Made by a program: the position numbers and the translations under genes. Below are positions 1 through 8,948 of a stretch of 21,530 nucleotides of DNA, in pieces. The number at the start of each line of letters is the position of its first letter. Within the stretch, counting starts at the first letter, position 1. This stretch comes from Fodinibius sp041642155 (GTDB taxonomy: Bacteria > Bacteroidota > Rhodothermia > Balneolales > Balneolaceae): assembly GCF_041642155.1 (NCBI RefSeq), contig NZ_JBEPWZ010000028.1:1-21530 (forward strand), written 5' to 3'. Under the pieces are notes generated by a model. It made no database searches. It saw nothing but the letters and a program-made list of their open reading frames with translations, and was not told the origin of the DNA.

Positions 1-3000
1 CTGGCCCATCATACTGATAATGTCATTGACATCGAAGATCTGACACGGTATGTCCAGAGTTACCAGGAGGAACTGCCGCTCAGGGTCGGAGAGCTTTGGG
101 CTATTCCTGCCATGGTTCGCCTGGTGCTCATCCGGCACCTGGCATTAAAAGCGAACCGTGTGCTCAAGAGGCGGGAGATCCGAACGGATATAGAAGATCT
201 CGTTACCCGGTTGGTGGAGCAGGAAACCGATGAGCCGGGCAGGAGGTTGCGCCAGGTTATCGAATGGCTGGACAAGCGAAGAGATTCTTATGACGAGCGG
301 CTGCTTTATGTTGAACTCGTCCACCAGCTCCAGGGGGCGGGACTGATATCCGAAGAGGAGAAGAAGTGGTTCGAGTACCGGTTGCGCTCCTATAATACCA
401 CACTTGATGAAGCCCTCAGAGACGAAGCCCAGCGGCAGTCCAAACTACAGGTCAGTATCCGCAATGCCGTCATTTCAATGAGGGACGCCTCCGAAACGGA
501 GTGGCAGGATTTTGTAGAAGAGTGTTCCATTGTTGATCAGATCCTGCGGCTGGACCCGATGGAGACCTTTACAGATATGGATTCGGGGACGAAGAATCAG
601 TACAGGAGCACCGTCGAGCGATTGGCCCGCCACTCAGAGTATACCGAGAAGCAGGTGGCGGAAGAAGTGCTTGTGCTAACAGAAAGCCATATCAATCACT
701 CCGGCCGCAATGCCAATGATATTTTTAAGAATTACTCGGTGTTGAAAAAACATGTGGGCTATTTCCTGCTCGGGGAAGGCTACGACGAGCTGACCCGGCG
801 TATCGAATATAATATGCCGCTGGGCGAACGTATCCGAAAAAAATTAGAGGAAACGGCAGGATATTATATTAGCTTTATAGCTACCTTTACTCTCTTTTTA
901 CTAGCGGTTCTCTGGGTGGCTACCGATGCAATAAGCTCATCGCTGTTGGTCTCTTTGAGCGTGCTGCTGGTAGGATTCTTTCCCGCCCTTGAACTCTCAA
1001 TTTCAGCTATTAACCGCTTATTTGTATTTTCGCTGCCTCCCCGTATACTCCCCAAAATGAAAATTAAAGAGGGGATTCCGGATCAGGCCCGCACCCTCGT
1101 GGTAGTGCCTACGCTTGTGGATTCACCCGGGGAGATGGAACGCCAGCTGGAGAAACTGGAAATTACCTCGCTGGCCAATCCCGATCCGGGACTGCAGTTT
1201 GTCTTGCTATCCGATTTCACGGACGCCGACCGGGAGCATATGCCGGAAGATGAGCGTATTCTTGAAACAGCCGAACGTGAGATAAACAGACTGAACAGGA
1301 AATACTCCTCCCGTTACGGCGATAAGTTTTTTGTGCTGCACCGCCCGCGAAAGTGGAATCCCTCAGAGGACAAATGGATGGGAAGGGAGCGAAAGCGAGG
1401 AAAACTGGAAAAACTGAATAAACTGCTATGTAACCCATCGGAAGGGTCTCCATTTTCATATATGAGGGGGGATTTTGTCCATTCCATCCAGGAAAAACCC
1501 GTCCGGTTCGTTATAACCCTGGATGCCGATACCCGTACCCCCCCCGACAGCATCATCGACCTGGTACGGGTAGCCTCCCACCCGTTGAACAGGGCCTTTG
1601 CCGACAGCGAAAAAGATCGCATCACCAAAGGATACGGTATTATTCAGCCCCGGATATCCATTCCACCGGACGCTGCAAACAAGTCGATGTTTGCAAGGAT
1701 ATTTTCCGGTAATGTAGGCATTGATCCCTATACCACTGCCGTATCGGATATCTACCAGGATATGTTTGGGGAGGCGATTTTTACGGGCAAAGGGATTTAT
1801 GACGTTCGCGCTTTTCATACCATGCTTGACGGCCGGTTCCCGGAGAACAGGATACTCTCGCATGATCTGATCGAAAGCAGTTATGTGCGGACCGCACTGA
1901 GCACTGATATTGAACTTTTTGATGAGTATCCGACGAACTACGCCAGTTATTGCAAGAGAAATCACAGGTGGACGCGTGGTGACTGGCAGATTGCGCGTTG
2001 GCTCTTTCGACGGGTGCCCGGACCTGGTGGGCCCACCAACAATCCGATTAACCTGTTGTCGCGCTGGAAAATATTTGATAACCTGCGCCGGTCGCTCAAC
2101 CCGTTCTTCCTGACCCTCTTTTTTGTTACCGGGTGGTTTTGGCTTCCCGGGTCGGCCCTGATATGGACACTGGCAGCTTTTGGTATTCTTGCTTTTCCCA
2201 TCTATGTGAGCTTTTCGACGGATATATTTAATCGTCCGGCCCGTACTAAATGGAAGTTGTATTTTGAAAAGGTCCGGTCGAACCTGAAAATTAATACTGT
2301 CCAGGCTGTTTCAACGCTGGCTATCCTGCCGCACCAGGCTGCTATCCAGCTCGATGCTGTTGCACGAACACTGTGGCGGCTGAGGATAACCCAAAAACGA
2401 TTGCTGGAATGGACCTCCGCTTCGCAGGCGGAAAAACTGAGCTCCAATGATATCAGCTCTTATTTCCGTTCGATGATGGTATCGGTCGTCATAGGTATAG
2501 GTATTTTAGTGCTGGGGATACTCACTGATCCCGCTGATCTCTGGATTGTCATCCCGTTTTCGCTGCTGTGGATAACCTCGCCCTGGTTTGCCAGGTATTT
2601 CAGCATCACCGGCCGAAAGAAAAAAAGCGAGCTTTCGGAAGAGGAAAAAATAACACTGCGGACCTATGCCCGGCACACCTGGTTTTATTTCGAGCGACTG
2701 GTCAGTGAGGAGTATTCCTGGCTTCCGCCGGATAACGACCAGGAAGATCCGGAGCTGCCGCCGGTTGCCCGTACTTCACCGACCAATATCGGTCTGACGC
2801 TGGTTTCCACACAGGCAGCCTATGAAATGGGGTATGTTACCATGAGTGAGCTCCTGACGCGGCTGGAGAATACCCTGAATTCGCTGCTGCAGCTGGAGCG
2901 CTACAAAGGACACTTTTACAACTGGTATGAAATCAATTTGGGAGAGGCTTTGAGTCCCAAATACATATCCACCGTGGATTCGGGTAATCTTGCGGCGGGA

Positions 3001-6000
3001 CTTGTTGTCATCAGGCAGGCGGTTAGTCGGCTTATGAAAAAGCAATATTCCAACGGCGCTTTCCGGGACGGGCTGAGGGATACGCTTGAAACCCTGAGAA
3101 CCATTGTCACGGACCTGCAGGAGGAAGTTGACAATGGGGAGGAGGTTTGCACGGAGATAAAAGCCTGCCTGGACAGGATGTCGGATCTTTTGAACCGGGA
3201 AGAACCCACCACCATTTCAGGCAGCCTCCGGTTATTGGACGATTTGAAAGAGTCGGCCTGTACGATATGCGGACAAAATGTTATGGAGCTTCGCGGATCG
3301 CTTGGAGATCGGCGGACGGACGACCTGCTTTACTGGCTCGAAAGTCCCCTCCGACAGATAGAAAGCTATAAAAATGAGTTGCGGCATTTGGAAAACTCCG
3401 TTGTGGACGATTCCCTGCAGGCTTCCCCGGAACAATGGTTAAAGAACCTGGAGAGAGAGAAGGGAAAAGAAGACAGCAGCGCCCGCAAGCTGCTGAAAAG
3501 GTGGGAAACCCAGATTCAATCCATCAGCGAGATCTGCGAGCGGCTGGTCTCTGAGATGAATTTCCGGTTTCTGTACGAAAAGAAGCGCGGCCTGTTCAGC
3601 ATCGGTTATAATGTGGAGAAAGCAGAGCTTGATCAGGGGACCTACGACCTGCTGGCCAGCGAAGCCCGTATTGCTTCCCTGATTGCCATTGCCAAGGGAG
3701 ATGTACATTCGGAACACTGGTTCCGGCTGAGCCGGCGGCTGACCAGCCGCAATCAGCATGAGTTTCTGCTTTCCTGGGGGGGCACCACCTTTGAATATCT
3801 GATGCCCCATCTGTTTCAAAAATCGTATCCCGGCACCTTGCTGAGCCATACCTATGGACATATCGTCGATCTGCAGCAGGAGTATGCTGAAAAGTTCAAC
3901 CGCCCCTGGGGGTTTTCCGAAAGTGCCTATAACAGCCTCAACATGGATTTGAACTACCAGTACCGTGCTTTCGGGGTACCCGGACTCGGCCTGAAAAGAG
4001 GTTTGGCCGAGGATTTTGTTGTAGCGCCCTATGCTTCTGTGTTATCACTTATGGTAGCCCCTAAAAAATCGCTGGACAACCTGGCGGAATTGGAAAAAAT
4101 AGGGGCGCTGGGACTCAAGGGATTCTATGATGCGGTAGATTTTACACCGGATCACCTGTCGAAGACGGAATCCTACAAGGTGGTAAAAACGTATATGGTG
4201 CACCATCACGGGATGAGCCTTATGGCTCTTTTAAACGTGCTGCATGACTGGTCGATTCATCGCTATTTTCATGCGGATCCCCAGATTAAAGCCTGCGAAC
4301 TCCTGCTGCAGGAGCGTATCCCCCGCGGAATTCCGGTCAAGGAACCGTATCCGATTGATGTAGAGATGGAACCCGGGGAGCAGCACAGTGTAACGTATAC
4401 CGTGGATCACGCCGGAATCAATAATCTTGATGACGCCCCCCCGCGGGTGCACCTGCTGTCAAATGGCCGGTTTCATTCGTTCGTAAGTCATGCCGGTACC
4501 GGGTGTGCCCGCTATGGTGATATCAGGCTCACTGGATGGAAGCCTGATGCTACGGAAGATTCACTGGGTTCCTTTATCTATGTCAAAGATCTGGAAACCG
4601 GCCGTTACTGGTCTGACTTTCACCAGCCGGTAAAAAGGAAACCCGATCGTTATGATACCTGGTTTCACAACGGCAAGGTACAAACTTCAAGAGTGGATGA
4701 ATGGATAGAAACAACAACAGAAGTATGTGTTTCCCCGGAAAACCCTATTGAACTCAGAAAGGTCACGCTCACCAACTATTCCGACCGCAAGAGAACCCTT
4801 GAGCTTACCAGCTATGCCGAAATCGTGCTCAACGGAGCGGGGGACCATCAATCGCACCCGGCCTTTTCAAAATTGTTCCTGCAGACCGACTACATGGCCG
4901 AGCATCACGGGATTCTTGCCTGGCGCAGACCCCGGAATGCCGAGGAAGATCCCCTGTGGATGGTTCACATGGTGGCAAGCCACGATCTGGAGAATCTGTC
5001 GGAACCGCTGCAGTTCGAGACCGAGCGGGCAAACTTTATAGGACGGGGACGGTCGCTGGAGAACCCTCAGGCCATGGACTCCGGAAACAGGCTCAGCGGT
5101 TCCATCGGAAATGTGCTGGATCCCATACTCAGCCTGCGGCGGACGGTGACGCTGGGTCCGGGCGAAAAAATGCAGGTTACCTTTGGCACTGGCTGGGCCG
5201 AGAGCCGGGAGGAAGCAGAATCGCTTGCCGATATGTTTGACAATCCACATGCGGTGGAGCGCTCTTTTGAGCTCTCCTCTGTTTATAATACCGTTGAGCT
5301 GGAGCATATTGGAGTAAGCAGCAACGAGTTTCAGTATTTCCAGAAGCTGGCGGGATATATGCTGTACCGCGATGCCCGTTTCAGGGCTGATCCTGAAATC
5401 CTTGTTCAAAATCGCCGCCAACAGTCCGGGTTATGGGCATATGGAATTTCAGGGGATCGCCCGATCATCGTTTTCCGGGTTGGCAAGACCGATCAGCTAA
5501 AGTCCCTGAAAAAGATGCTGAAGGGCCATCTTCTCTGGAAACATCGCGGGCTGCGGACTGATTTGGTGGTTATCAATGATCATCCGCCGAGTTATGCCGA
5601 CGAACTGCAGGAAGGCATTCAACAGGCAATAGATGCTTCGCACAGCAGCCACCGGGGACATGGAGAGGGAGAGGTGTTTACGTTGCGTTCCGACCGCCTT
5701 GCCCACGAGGACTTGACTCTTATATTGACCGTTGCATCGGTCGTTTTCAAAGGGACGCTTCCAAGGGTCGAGATGTTTAACGCCGGTCATACTGGAGAGG
5801 TAAACTCATTCAGCGAAGACCGCCGGTCGCAGCCGTACCGGCCGGCTTCGATCGCTGAAAAAAAATCTGAGAAGGATGACGAAGTGGGAAGTGAGCTGCA
5901 GTTTTTTAACGGTTACGGGGGATTTTCCAATGAGTACCGTGAATACCGCATCATCGCAGAGCCTGATTCCGAGCATGAGACTGTTCAGTACCCGCCGGCC

Positions 6001-8355
6001 CCCTGGATCAACATTATTGCCAATTCGAACTTCGGATTCCTGGCCACCGAAAGCGGGGCCGGATACACCTGGAGTGAAAATAGCCGGGAAAATAAGTTGA
6101 CTTCCTGGTCCAATGATCCGGTGCTTGATCCACTGGCAGAGGCATTTTATATCCGTGATGAAGAAAAACAAGTCTACTGGTCCCCCACACCGGCGCCGGT
6201 AGCCGGACAACATCGCTATGTGGTATCCCACGGATTCGGATATACGAGGTATGAGCACTCCTCCTATGACATCGAATCCGAGCTGCTTCAATTTGTCCCG
6301 GATACTGATCCGGTTAAGATTTCCAGGTTGACCATACGCAATAACAGCGATGAACAAAGAACGCTTTCCCTGTTCAGTTATCGGGCGTGGGTGCTGGGGA
6401 TCAACCGGGAAGATTCTGCTCCTTTTATTATTCAGGAAGCAGACCGGGATGAGCATGCCATCTATGCAAGAAACCATTACAACAACGAATTTGCCGGCCG
6501 CCCGGCCTTTGCTTCCGCTTCAACAGCTGTAAAAGAGGGGACTGATGTTTCCTTTTCCACCGACCGGCAGCAATTTATCGGCCGGAACGCTTCGCTGAAA
6601 AGACCGTCCGCTGTTATCAGAAAAGCTGATCTCGATAACAGTGTCAATTCGGGCGGGGATCCCTGCGCCGCTTTTCAGATCAGGCTGCAGGTGGACCCCG
6701 GCGAAGAAATAGAATGGATTGTGGTCATGGGAGAAGCCAAAAACAGCGAAGAGGTGAAAAGGCTTGTACGAAAATACCAGCACAGCGAGGAGGTGGACAG
6801 CGCATTTCGGGATGTCACAGCGTTTTGGGAAGAACGGCTGGGACGCATCCACGTAGAGACACCCGATTCCTCTTTCAACCAGATGATGAACGGGTGGTTG
6901 ATGTATCAGAATATCGCCTGCCGTATGCTCTCGCGCACGGGATTCTATCAGGCCGGCGGGGCGTACGGCTTTCGGGATCAGCTGCAGGATGCCATGGCCG
7001 CCCTGTACGTCGATCCCCAATTGACGCGGGATCAAATTTTATTGCATGCCTCCCGGCAGTTCCCGGAGGGTGACGTGCAGCACTGGTGGCATCCTCCGAC
7101 GGGGCGGGGGGTTCGGACCAAGATAACGGATGACAGGCTCTGGCTTCCCTATGTGGTCAACTTTTATATCGAGGCGACCGGCGATGAGGAAATTTTGGAG
7201 GAGCAAATTCCATACCTCGAAGCACGGGTACTGGAGGATCATGAACACGAGATTTATCTGCAGCCCCAGCAGTCGAATAAAAAGGCTTCCCTTTATGAAC
7301 ATTGTACCAGGGCCATCGAGGTAACCATGAAAACCGGGCAGCACGGCCTGCCGCTCATGGGGACCGGAGACTGGAATGACGGGATGAACCGGGTGGGGGA
7401 TGAGGGAAAAGGCGAGAGCGTATGGCTGGGGTTCTTCCTGCATATCATATTGGAGGAGTTCACGCAGTACTGTGAAAAGAGGGGAGAGAAGGAGCGGGCC
7501 AGGCACTATCACGCGGAGGCTCGCAAGTTGGCGAAACACCTCAACAAGGAAGGGTGGGACGGCGCGTGGTACCTGCGGGCTTTCTATGACGACGGTAGCC
7601 CCCTGGGATCCGCCCGGAATGAAGAGGGGCGCATAGATGCCATAGCACAATCCTGGTCGGTTATATCAGACGTGGCGCCCAAAGAAAAAAAGCAAAAAGC
7701 TCTTGACGCACTGGATACATATTTGGTTTCAAAAGAGGATCGCATCATCCGTCTGCTCACGCCGCCCTTTGACCAAACGGATCAAAACCCGGGATATATA
7801 AAAGGATACATCCCGGGCGTCCGGGAAAATGGGGGACAATATACCCATGCTGCGGTCTGGGCGATTAAAGCGTTTGCCGAGAGCGGCTTTGGGGATAAGG
7901 CCGTCGAGTATTTACACATGATCAATCCGGTTAATCACTCAGGGACCCCGGAGCAGGTGTCACAGTACAAGGTTGAGCCTTACGTGGTGGCGGCCGATGT
8001 CTATGGCGAACCACCGCTTACCGGCCGGGGCGGGTGGACCTGGTACACCGGATCGGCGGGGTGGATGTACCGGGTGGCTCTGGAATCGATCCTGGGTATC
8101 CAAGTCAAGGAACATGTGATGACGATCCAGCCGGCGATTTCGTCGGAATGGGATTCCTACCGTCTGGAATGGAGACTGCGAGACGGACAGACTGTTTATC
8201 AGCTGGAAATAAATAATCCCGACAGATTGCAAACCGGTGGACTTGAAGGAACGGTTGACGGCGAGCCGGTTCGCTTTCCCGAAGGAAAAGCCCGGATACC
8301 GTTGAAAAGCGATAACCAGAAGCATTCCATCTCACTGCGGCTCACCAGGCGCTGA
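1..8355 (+). CDS. ndvB: Cyclic beta-1,2-glucan synthase (GT84/GH94), 5'-truncated by window edge
   Basis: The reading frame is open from base 1, so the true start lies upstream; the Met codon at 112 is internal. About 2784 residues are visible, against roughly 2800-2900 for the family, so perhaps 100 are missing. Numbering from base 1: membrane pairs near 290-345, 700-745 and 825-870 flank a GT84 glycosyltransferase domain with the DAD metal/UDP-glucose motif (508-510), an SHDLIE motif and QIARW (663-667, the QxxRW motif). A glycoamylase-like region follows (about 925-1440; GTTFEYLMPHLF and HHHGMSL). Two beta-sandwich modules come next (about 1460-1760 and 1960-2250), then a GH94 (alpha/alpha)6 domain with TDDRLW, whose second Asp (2378) matches the GH94 catalytic acid, and GTGDWNDGMN. 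In the family, this inner-membrane enzyme initiates, elongates and cyclises glucan from UDP-glucose while the GH94 part trims chain length. All key motifs are intact. No NdvA-type exporter is in view. Confidence 0.95.
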   Translation: MAHHTDNVIDIEDLTRYVQSYQEELPLRVGELWAIPAMVRLVLIRHLALKANRVLKRREIRTDIEDLVTRLVEQETDEPGRRLRQVIEWLDKRRDSYDERLLYVELVHQLQGAGLISEEEKKWFEYRLRSYNTTLDEALRDEAQRQSKLQVSIRNAVISMRDASETEWQDFVEECSIVDQILRLDPMETFTDMDSGTKNQYRSTVERLARHSEYTEKQVAEEVLVLTESHINHSGRNANDIFKNYSVLKKHVGYFLLGEGYDELTRRIEYNMPLGERIRKKLEETAGYYISFIATFTLFLLAVLWVATDAISSSLLVSLSVLLVGFFPALELSISAINRLFVFSLPPRILPKMKIKEGIPDQARTLVVVPTLVDSPGEMERQLEKLEITSLANPDPGLQFVLLSDFTDADREHMPEDERILETAEREINRLNRKYSSRYGDKFFVLHRPRKWNPSEDKWMGRERKRGKLEKLNKLLCNPSEGSPFSYMRGDFVHSIQEKPVRFVITLDADTRTPPDSIIDLVRVASHPLNRAFADSEKDRITKGYGIIQPRISIPPDAANKSMFARIFSGNVGIDPYTTAVSDIYQDMFGEAIFTGKGIYDVRAFHTMLDGRFPENRILSHDLIESSYVRTALSTDIELFDEYPTNYASYCKRNHRWTRGDWQIARWLFRRVPGPGGPTNNPINLLSRWKIFDNLRRSLNPFFLTLFFVTGWFWLPGSALIWTLAAFGILAFPIYVSFSTDIFNRPARTKWKLYFEKVRSNLKINTVQAVSTLAILPHQAAIQLDAVARTLWRLRITQKRLLEWTSASQAEKLSSNDISSYFRSMMVSVVIGIGILVLGILTDPADLWIVIPFSLLWITSPWFARYFSITGRKKKSELSEEEKITLRTYARHTWFYFERLVSEEYSWLPPDNDQEDPELPPVARTSPTNIGLTLVSTQAAYEMGYVTMSELLTRLENTLNSLLQLERYKGHFYNWYEINLGEALSPKYISTVDSGNLAAGLVVIRQAVSRLMKKQYSNGAFRDGLRDTLETLRTIVTDLQEEVDNGEEVCTEIKACLDRMSDLLNREEPTTISGSLRLLDDLKESACTICGQNVMELRGSLGDRRTDDLLYWLESPLRQIESYKNELRHLENSVVDDSLQASPEQWLKNLEREKGKEDSSARKLLKRWETQIQSISEICERLVSEMNFRFLYEKKRGLFSIGYNVEKAELDQGTYDLLASEARIASLIAIAKGDVHSEHWFRLSRRLTSRNQHEFLLSWGGTTFEYLMPHLFQKSYPGTLLSHTYGHIVDLQQEYAEKFNRPWGFSESAYNSLNMDLNYQYRAFGVPGLGLKRGLAEDFVVAPYASVLSLMVAPKKSLDNLAELEKIGALGLKGFYDAVDFTPDHLSKTESYKVVKTYMVHHHGMSLMALLNVLHDWSIHRYFHADPQIKACELLLQERIPRGIPVKEPYPIDVEMEPGEQHSVTYTVDHAGINNLDDAPPRVHLLSNGRFHSFVSHAGTGCARYGDIRLTGWKPDATEDSLGSFIYVKDLETGRYWSDFHQPVKRKPDRYDTWFHNGKVQTSRVDEWIETTTEVCVSPENPIELRKVTLTNYSDRKRTLELTSYAEIVLNGAGDHQSHPAFSKLFLQTDYMAEHHGILAWRRPRNAEEDPLWMVHMVASHDLENLSEPLQFETERANFIGRGRSLENPQAMDSGNRLSGSIGNVLDPILSLRRTVTLGPGEKMQVTFGTGWAESREEAESLADMFDNPHAVERSFELSSVYNTVELEHIGVSSNEFQYFQKLAGYMLYRDARFRADPEILVQNRRQQSGLWAYGISGDRPIIVFRVGKTDQLKSLKKMLKGHLLWKHRGLRTDLVVINDHPPSYADELQEGIQQAIDASHSSHRGHGEGEVFTLRSDRLAHEDLTLILTVASVVFKGTLPRVEMFNAGHTGEVNSFSEDRRSQPYRPASIAEKKSEKDDEVGSELQFFNGYGGFSNEYREYRIIAEPDSEHETVQYPPAPWINIIANSNFGFLATESGAGYTWSENSRENKLTSWSNDPVLDPLAEAFYIRDEEKQVYWSPTPAPVAGQHRYVVSHGFGYTRYEHSSYDIESELLQFVPDTDPVKISRLTIRNNSDEQRTLSLFSYRAWVLGINREDSAPFIIQEADRDEHAIYARNHYNNEFAGRPAFASASTAVKEGTDVSFSTDRQQFIGRNASLKRPSAVIRKADLDNSVNSGGDPCAAFQIRLQVDPGEEIEWIVVMGEAKNSEEVKRLVRKYQHSEEVDSAFRDVTAFWEERLGRIHVETPDSSFNQMMNGWLMYQNIACRMLSRTGFYQAGGAYGFRDQLQDAMAALYVDPQLTRDQILLHASRQFPEGDVQHWWHPPTGRGVRTKITDDRLWLPYVVNFYIEATGDEEILEEQIPYLEARVLEDHEHEIYLQPQQSNKKASLYEHCTRAIEVTMKTGQHGLPLMGTGDWNDGMNRVGDEGKGESVWLGFFLHIILEEFTQYCEKRGEKERARHYHAEARKLAKHLNKEGWDGAWYLRAFYDDGSPLGSARNEEGRIDAIAQSWSVISDVAPKEKKQKALDALDTYLVSKEDRIIRLLTPPFDQTDQNPGYIKGYIPGVRENGGQYTHAAVWAIKAFAESGFGDKAVEYLHMINPVNHSGTPEQVSQYKVEPYVVAADVYGEPPLTGRGGWTWYTGSAGWMYRVALESILGIQVKEHVMTIQPAISSEWDSYRLEWRLRDGQTVYQLEINNPDRLQTGGLEGTVDGEPVRFPEGKARIPLKSDNQKHSISLRLTRR

Positions 8356-8485
8356 GCCGGCCCGTATTGCTCATTCCGACCGACTTTCCTGGATTCAGAC
8401 AAAGTGCCGGTGCTTTACAATGATTAACTTCAGGCGGTTCTTCCTTTGTTAAATATAGTTTGTTATGCCTCGAACCGTTTAGTGA

Positions 8486-8497
8486 GTAATGCATTAC
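8486..8497. promoter_or_regulatory. Perfect 12-base palindrome, candidate operator (copy 1)
   Basis: GTAATGCATTAC is identical to its reverse complement. Ten of its bases (GTAATGCATT) recur at 8678-8687 in the same non-coding region. Two-fold symmetry plus repetition suits a dimeric transcription factor, but no family is recognised and chance cannot be excluded. Confidence 0.3.
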
Positions 8498-8660
8498 AGC
8501 TTTTATTATGTATGTTCTACCGCCTGTAATCTCACTCCATTGGAAAGGAGAAATGCGCAGCAGCCTATACTGCTATAAAGCCCGGTAGAGGTACGGACAT
8601 CCCTAAAGAGCTACAGAAAAAAAGAAATAAATCCAGTTTAAAAAACTTGTCCTTCTGTTT

Positions 8661-8709
8661 TTCGGGATAAAAAGAATGTAATGCATTCCCTCACATTTTA
8701 TCCCCCGAA
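8661..8709 (+). other. Bulged hairpin, possible structured leader RNA or cruciform
   Basis: TTCGGGATAAAA (8661-8672) pairs with TTTTATCCCCCGAA (8696-8709): twelve base pairs interrupted only by a two-C bulge, around a 23-base loop. The loop itself contains GAATG/CATTC arms and the second palindrome copy. CTTGT (8646-8650) and ACAAG (8716-8720) could extend the base of the stem. No T-run follows, so it does not look like an intrinsic terminator on this strand. No known RNA family is recognised. Confidence 0.4.
8678..8689. promoter_or_regulatory. Near-copy of the palindrome, candidate operator (copy 2)
   Basis: GTAATGCATTCC matches copy 1 at 11 of 12 positions and keeps the perfect AATGCATT core. 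It starts 192 bases downstream of copy 1 and sits in the loop of the 8661-8709 hairpin. Confidence 0.25.
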
Positions 8710-8854
8710 GACCGTACAAGAGATGACGGCAGGAGATTGTATAATCTGAGTCCGACAGGCAATCATCCGGTGTCTGTCTTGTAAAACGGTTTTGGATAGC
8801 AGCCGGGAAAGGTTTCACATGCTATGGATGCGGAACCCTGCTGGCTGTATATGG

Positions 8855-8864
8855 ATTATATAAT
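8855..8864 (+). promoter_or_regulatory. AT palindrome containing a -10-like TATAAT
   Basis: ATTATATAAT is a perfect 10-base palindrome whose last six bases read TATAAT, about 85 bases before the CheB-like start. No good -35 element is found at the usual distance, so it could be a promoter core or just an AT-rich tract. Confidence 0.2.
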
Positions 8865-8948
8865 AAATAGGAAGAGTTGCTGCCCCGGAATGTTGAATAG
8901 TGTAATAGGCAGCTGTATAGATATAGATAAAAGAAAAAGGAGTTTGTC

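Larger units (their letters stand above)
8356..8948. other. 593-base non-coding region upstream of the CheB-like gene
   Basis: No convincing protein-coding frame occurs here. It contains a 12-base palindrome (8486), a near copy of it (8678), a bulged hairpin (8661-8709), a small dyad AGATT-GTAT-AATCT (8735-8748) and an AT palindrome containing TATAAT (8855-8864). The size and signal density suggest the control region of the CheB-like/ATPase cluster, with the end of the ndvB transcript at the left. No clear intrinsic terminator for ndvB is visible. Confidence 0.7.

Noticed and set aside
8553..8588. 11-codon reading frame (MRSSLYCYKAR) preceded by AAGGAG at 8545-8550
   Set aside because: The spacer to ATG is only two bases, too short for good initiation, and the peptide shows no leader-peptide logic such as codon runs. 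Not supported as a gene without conservation.
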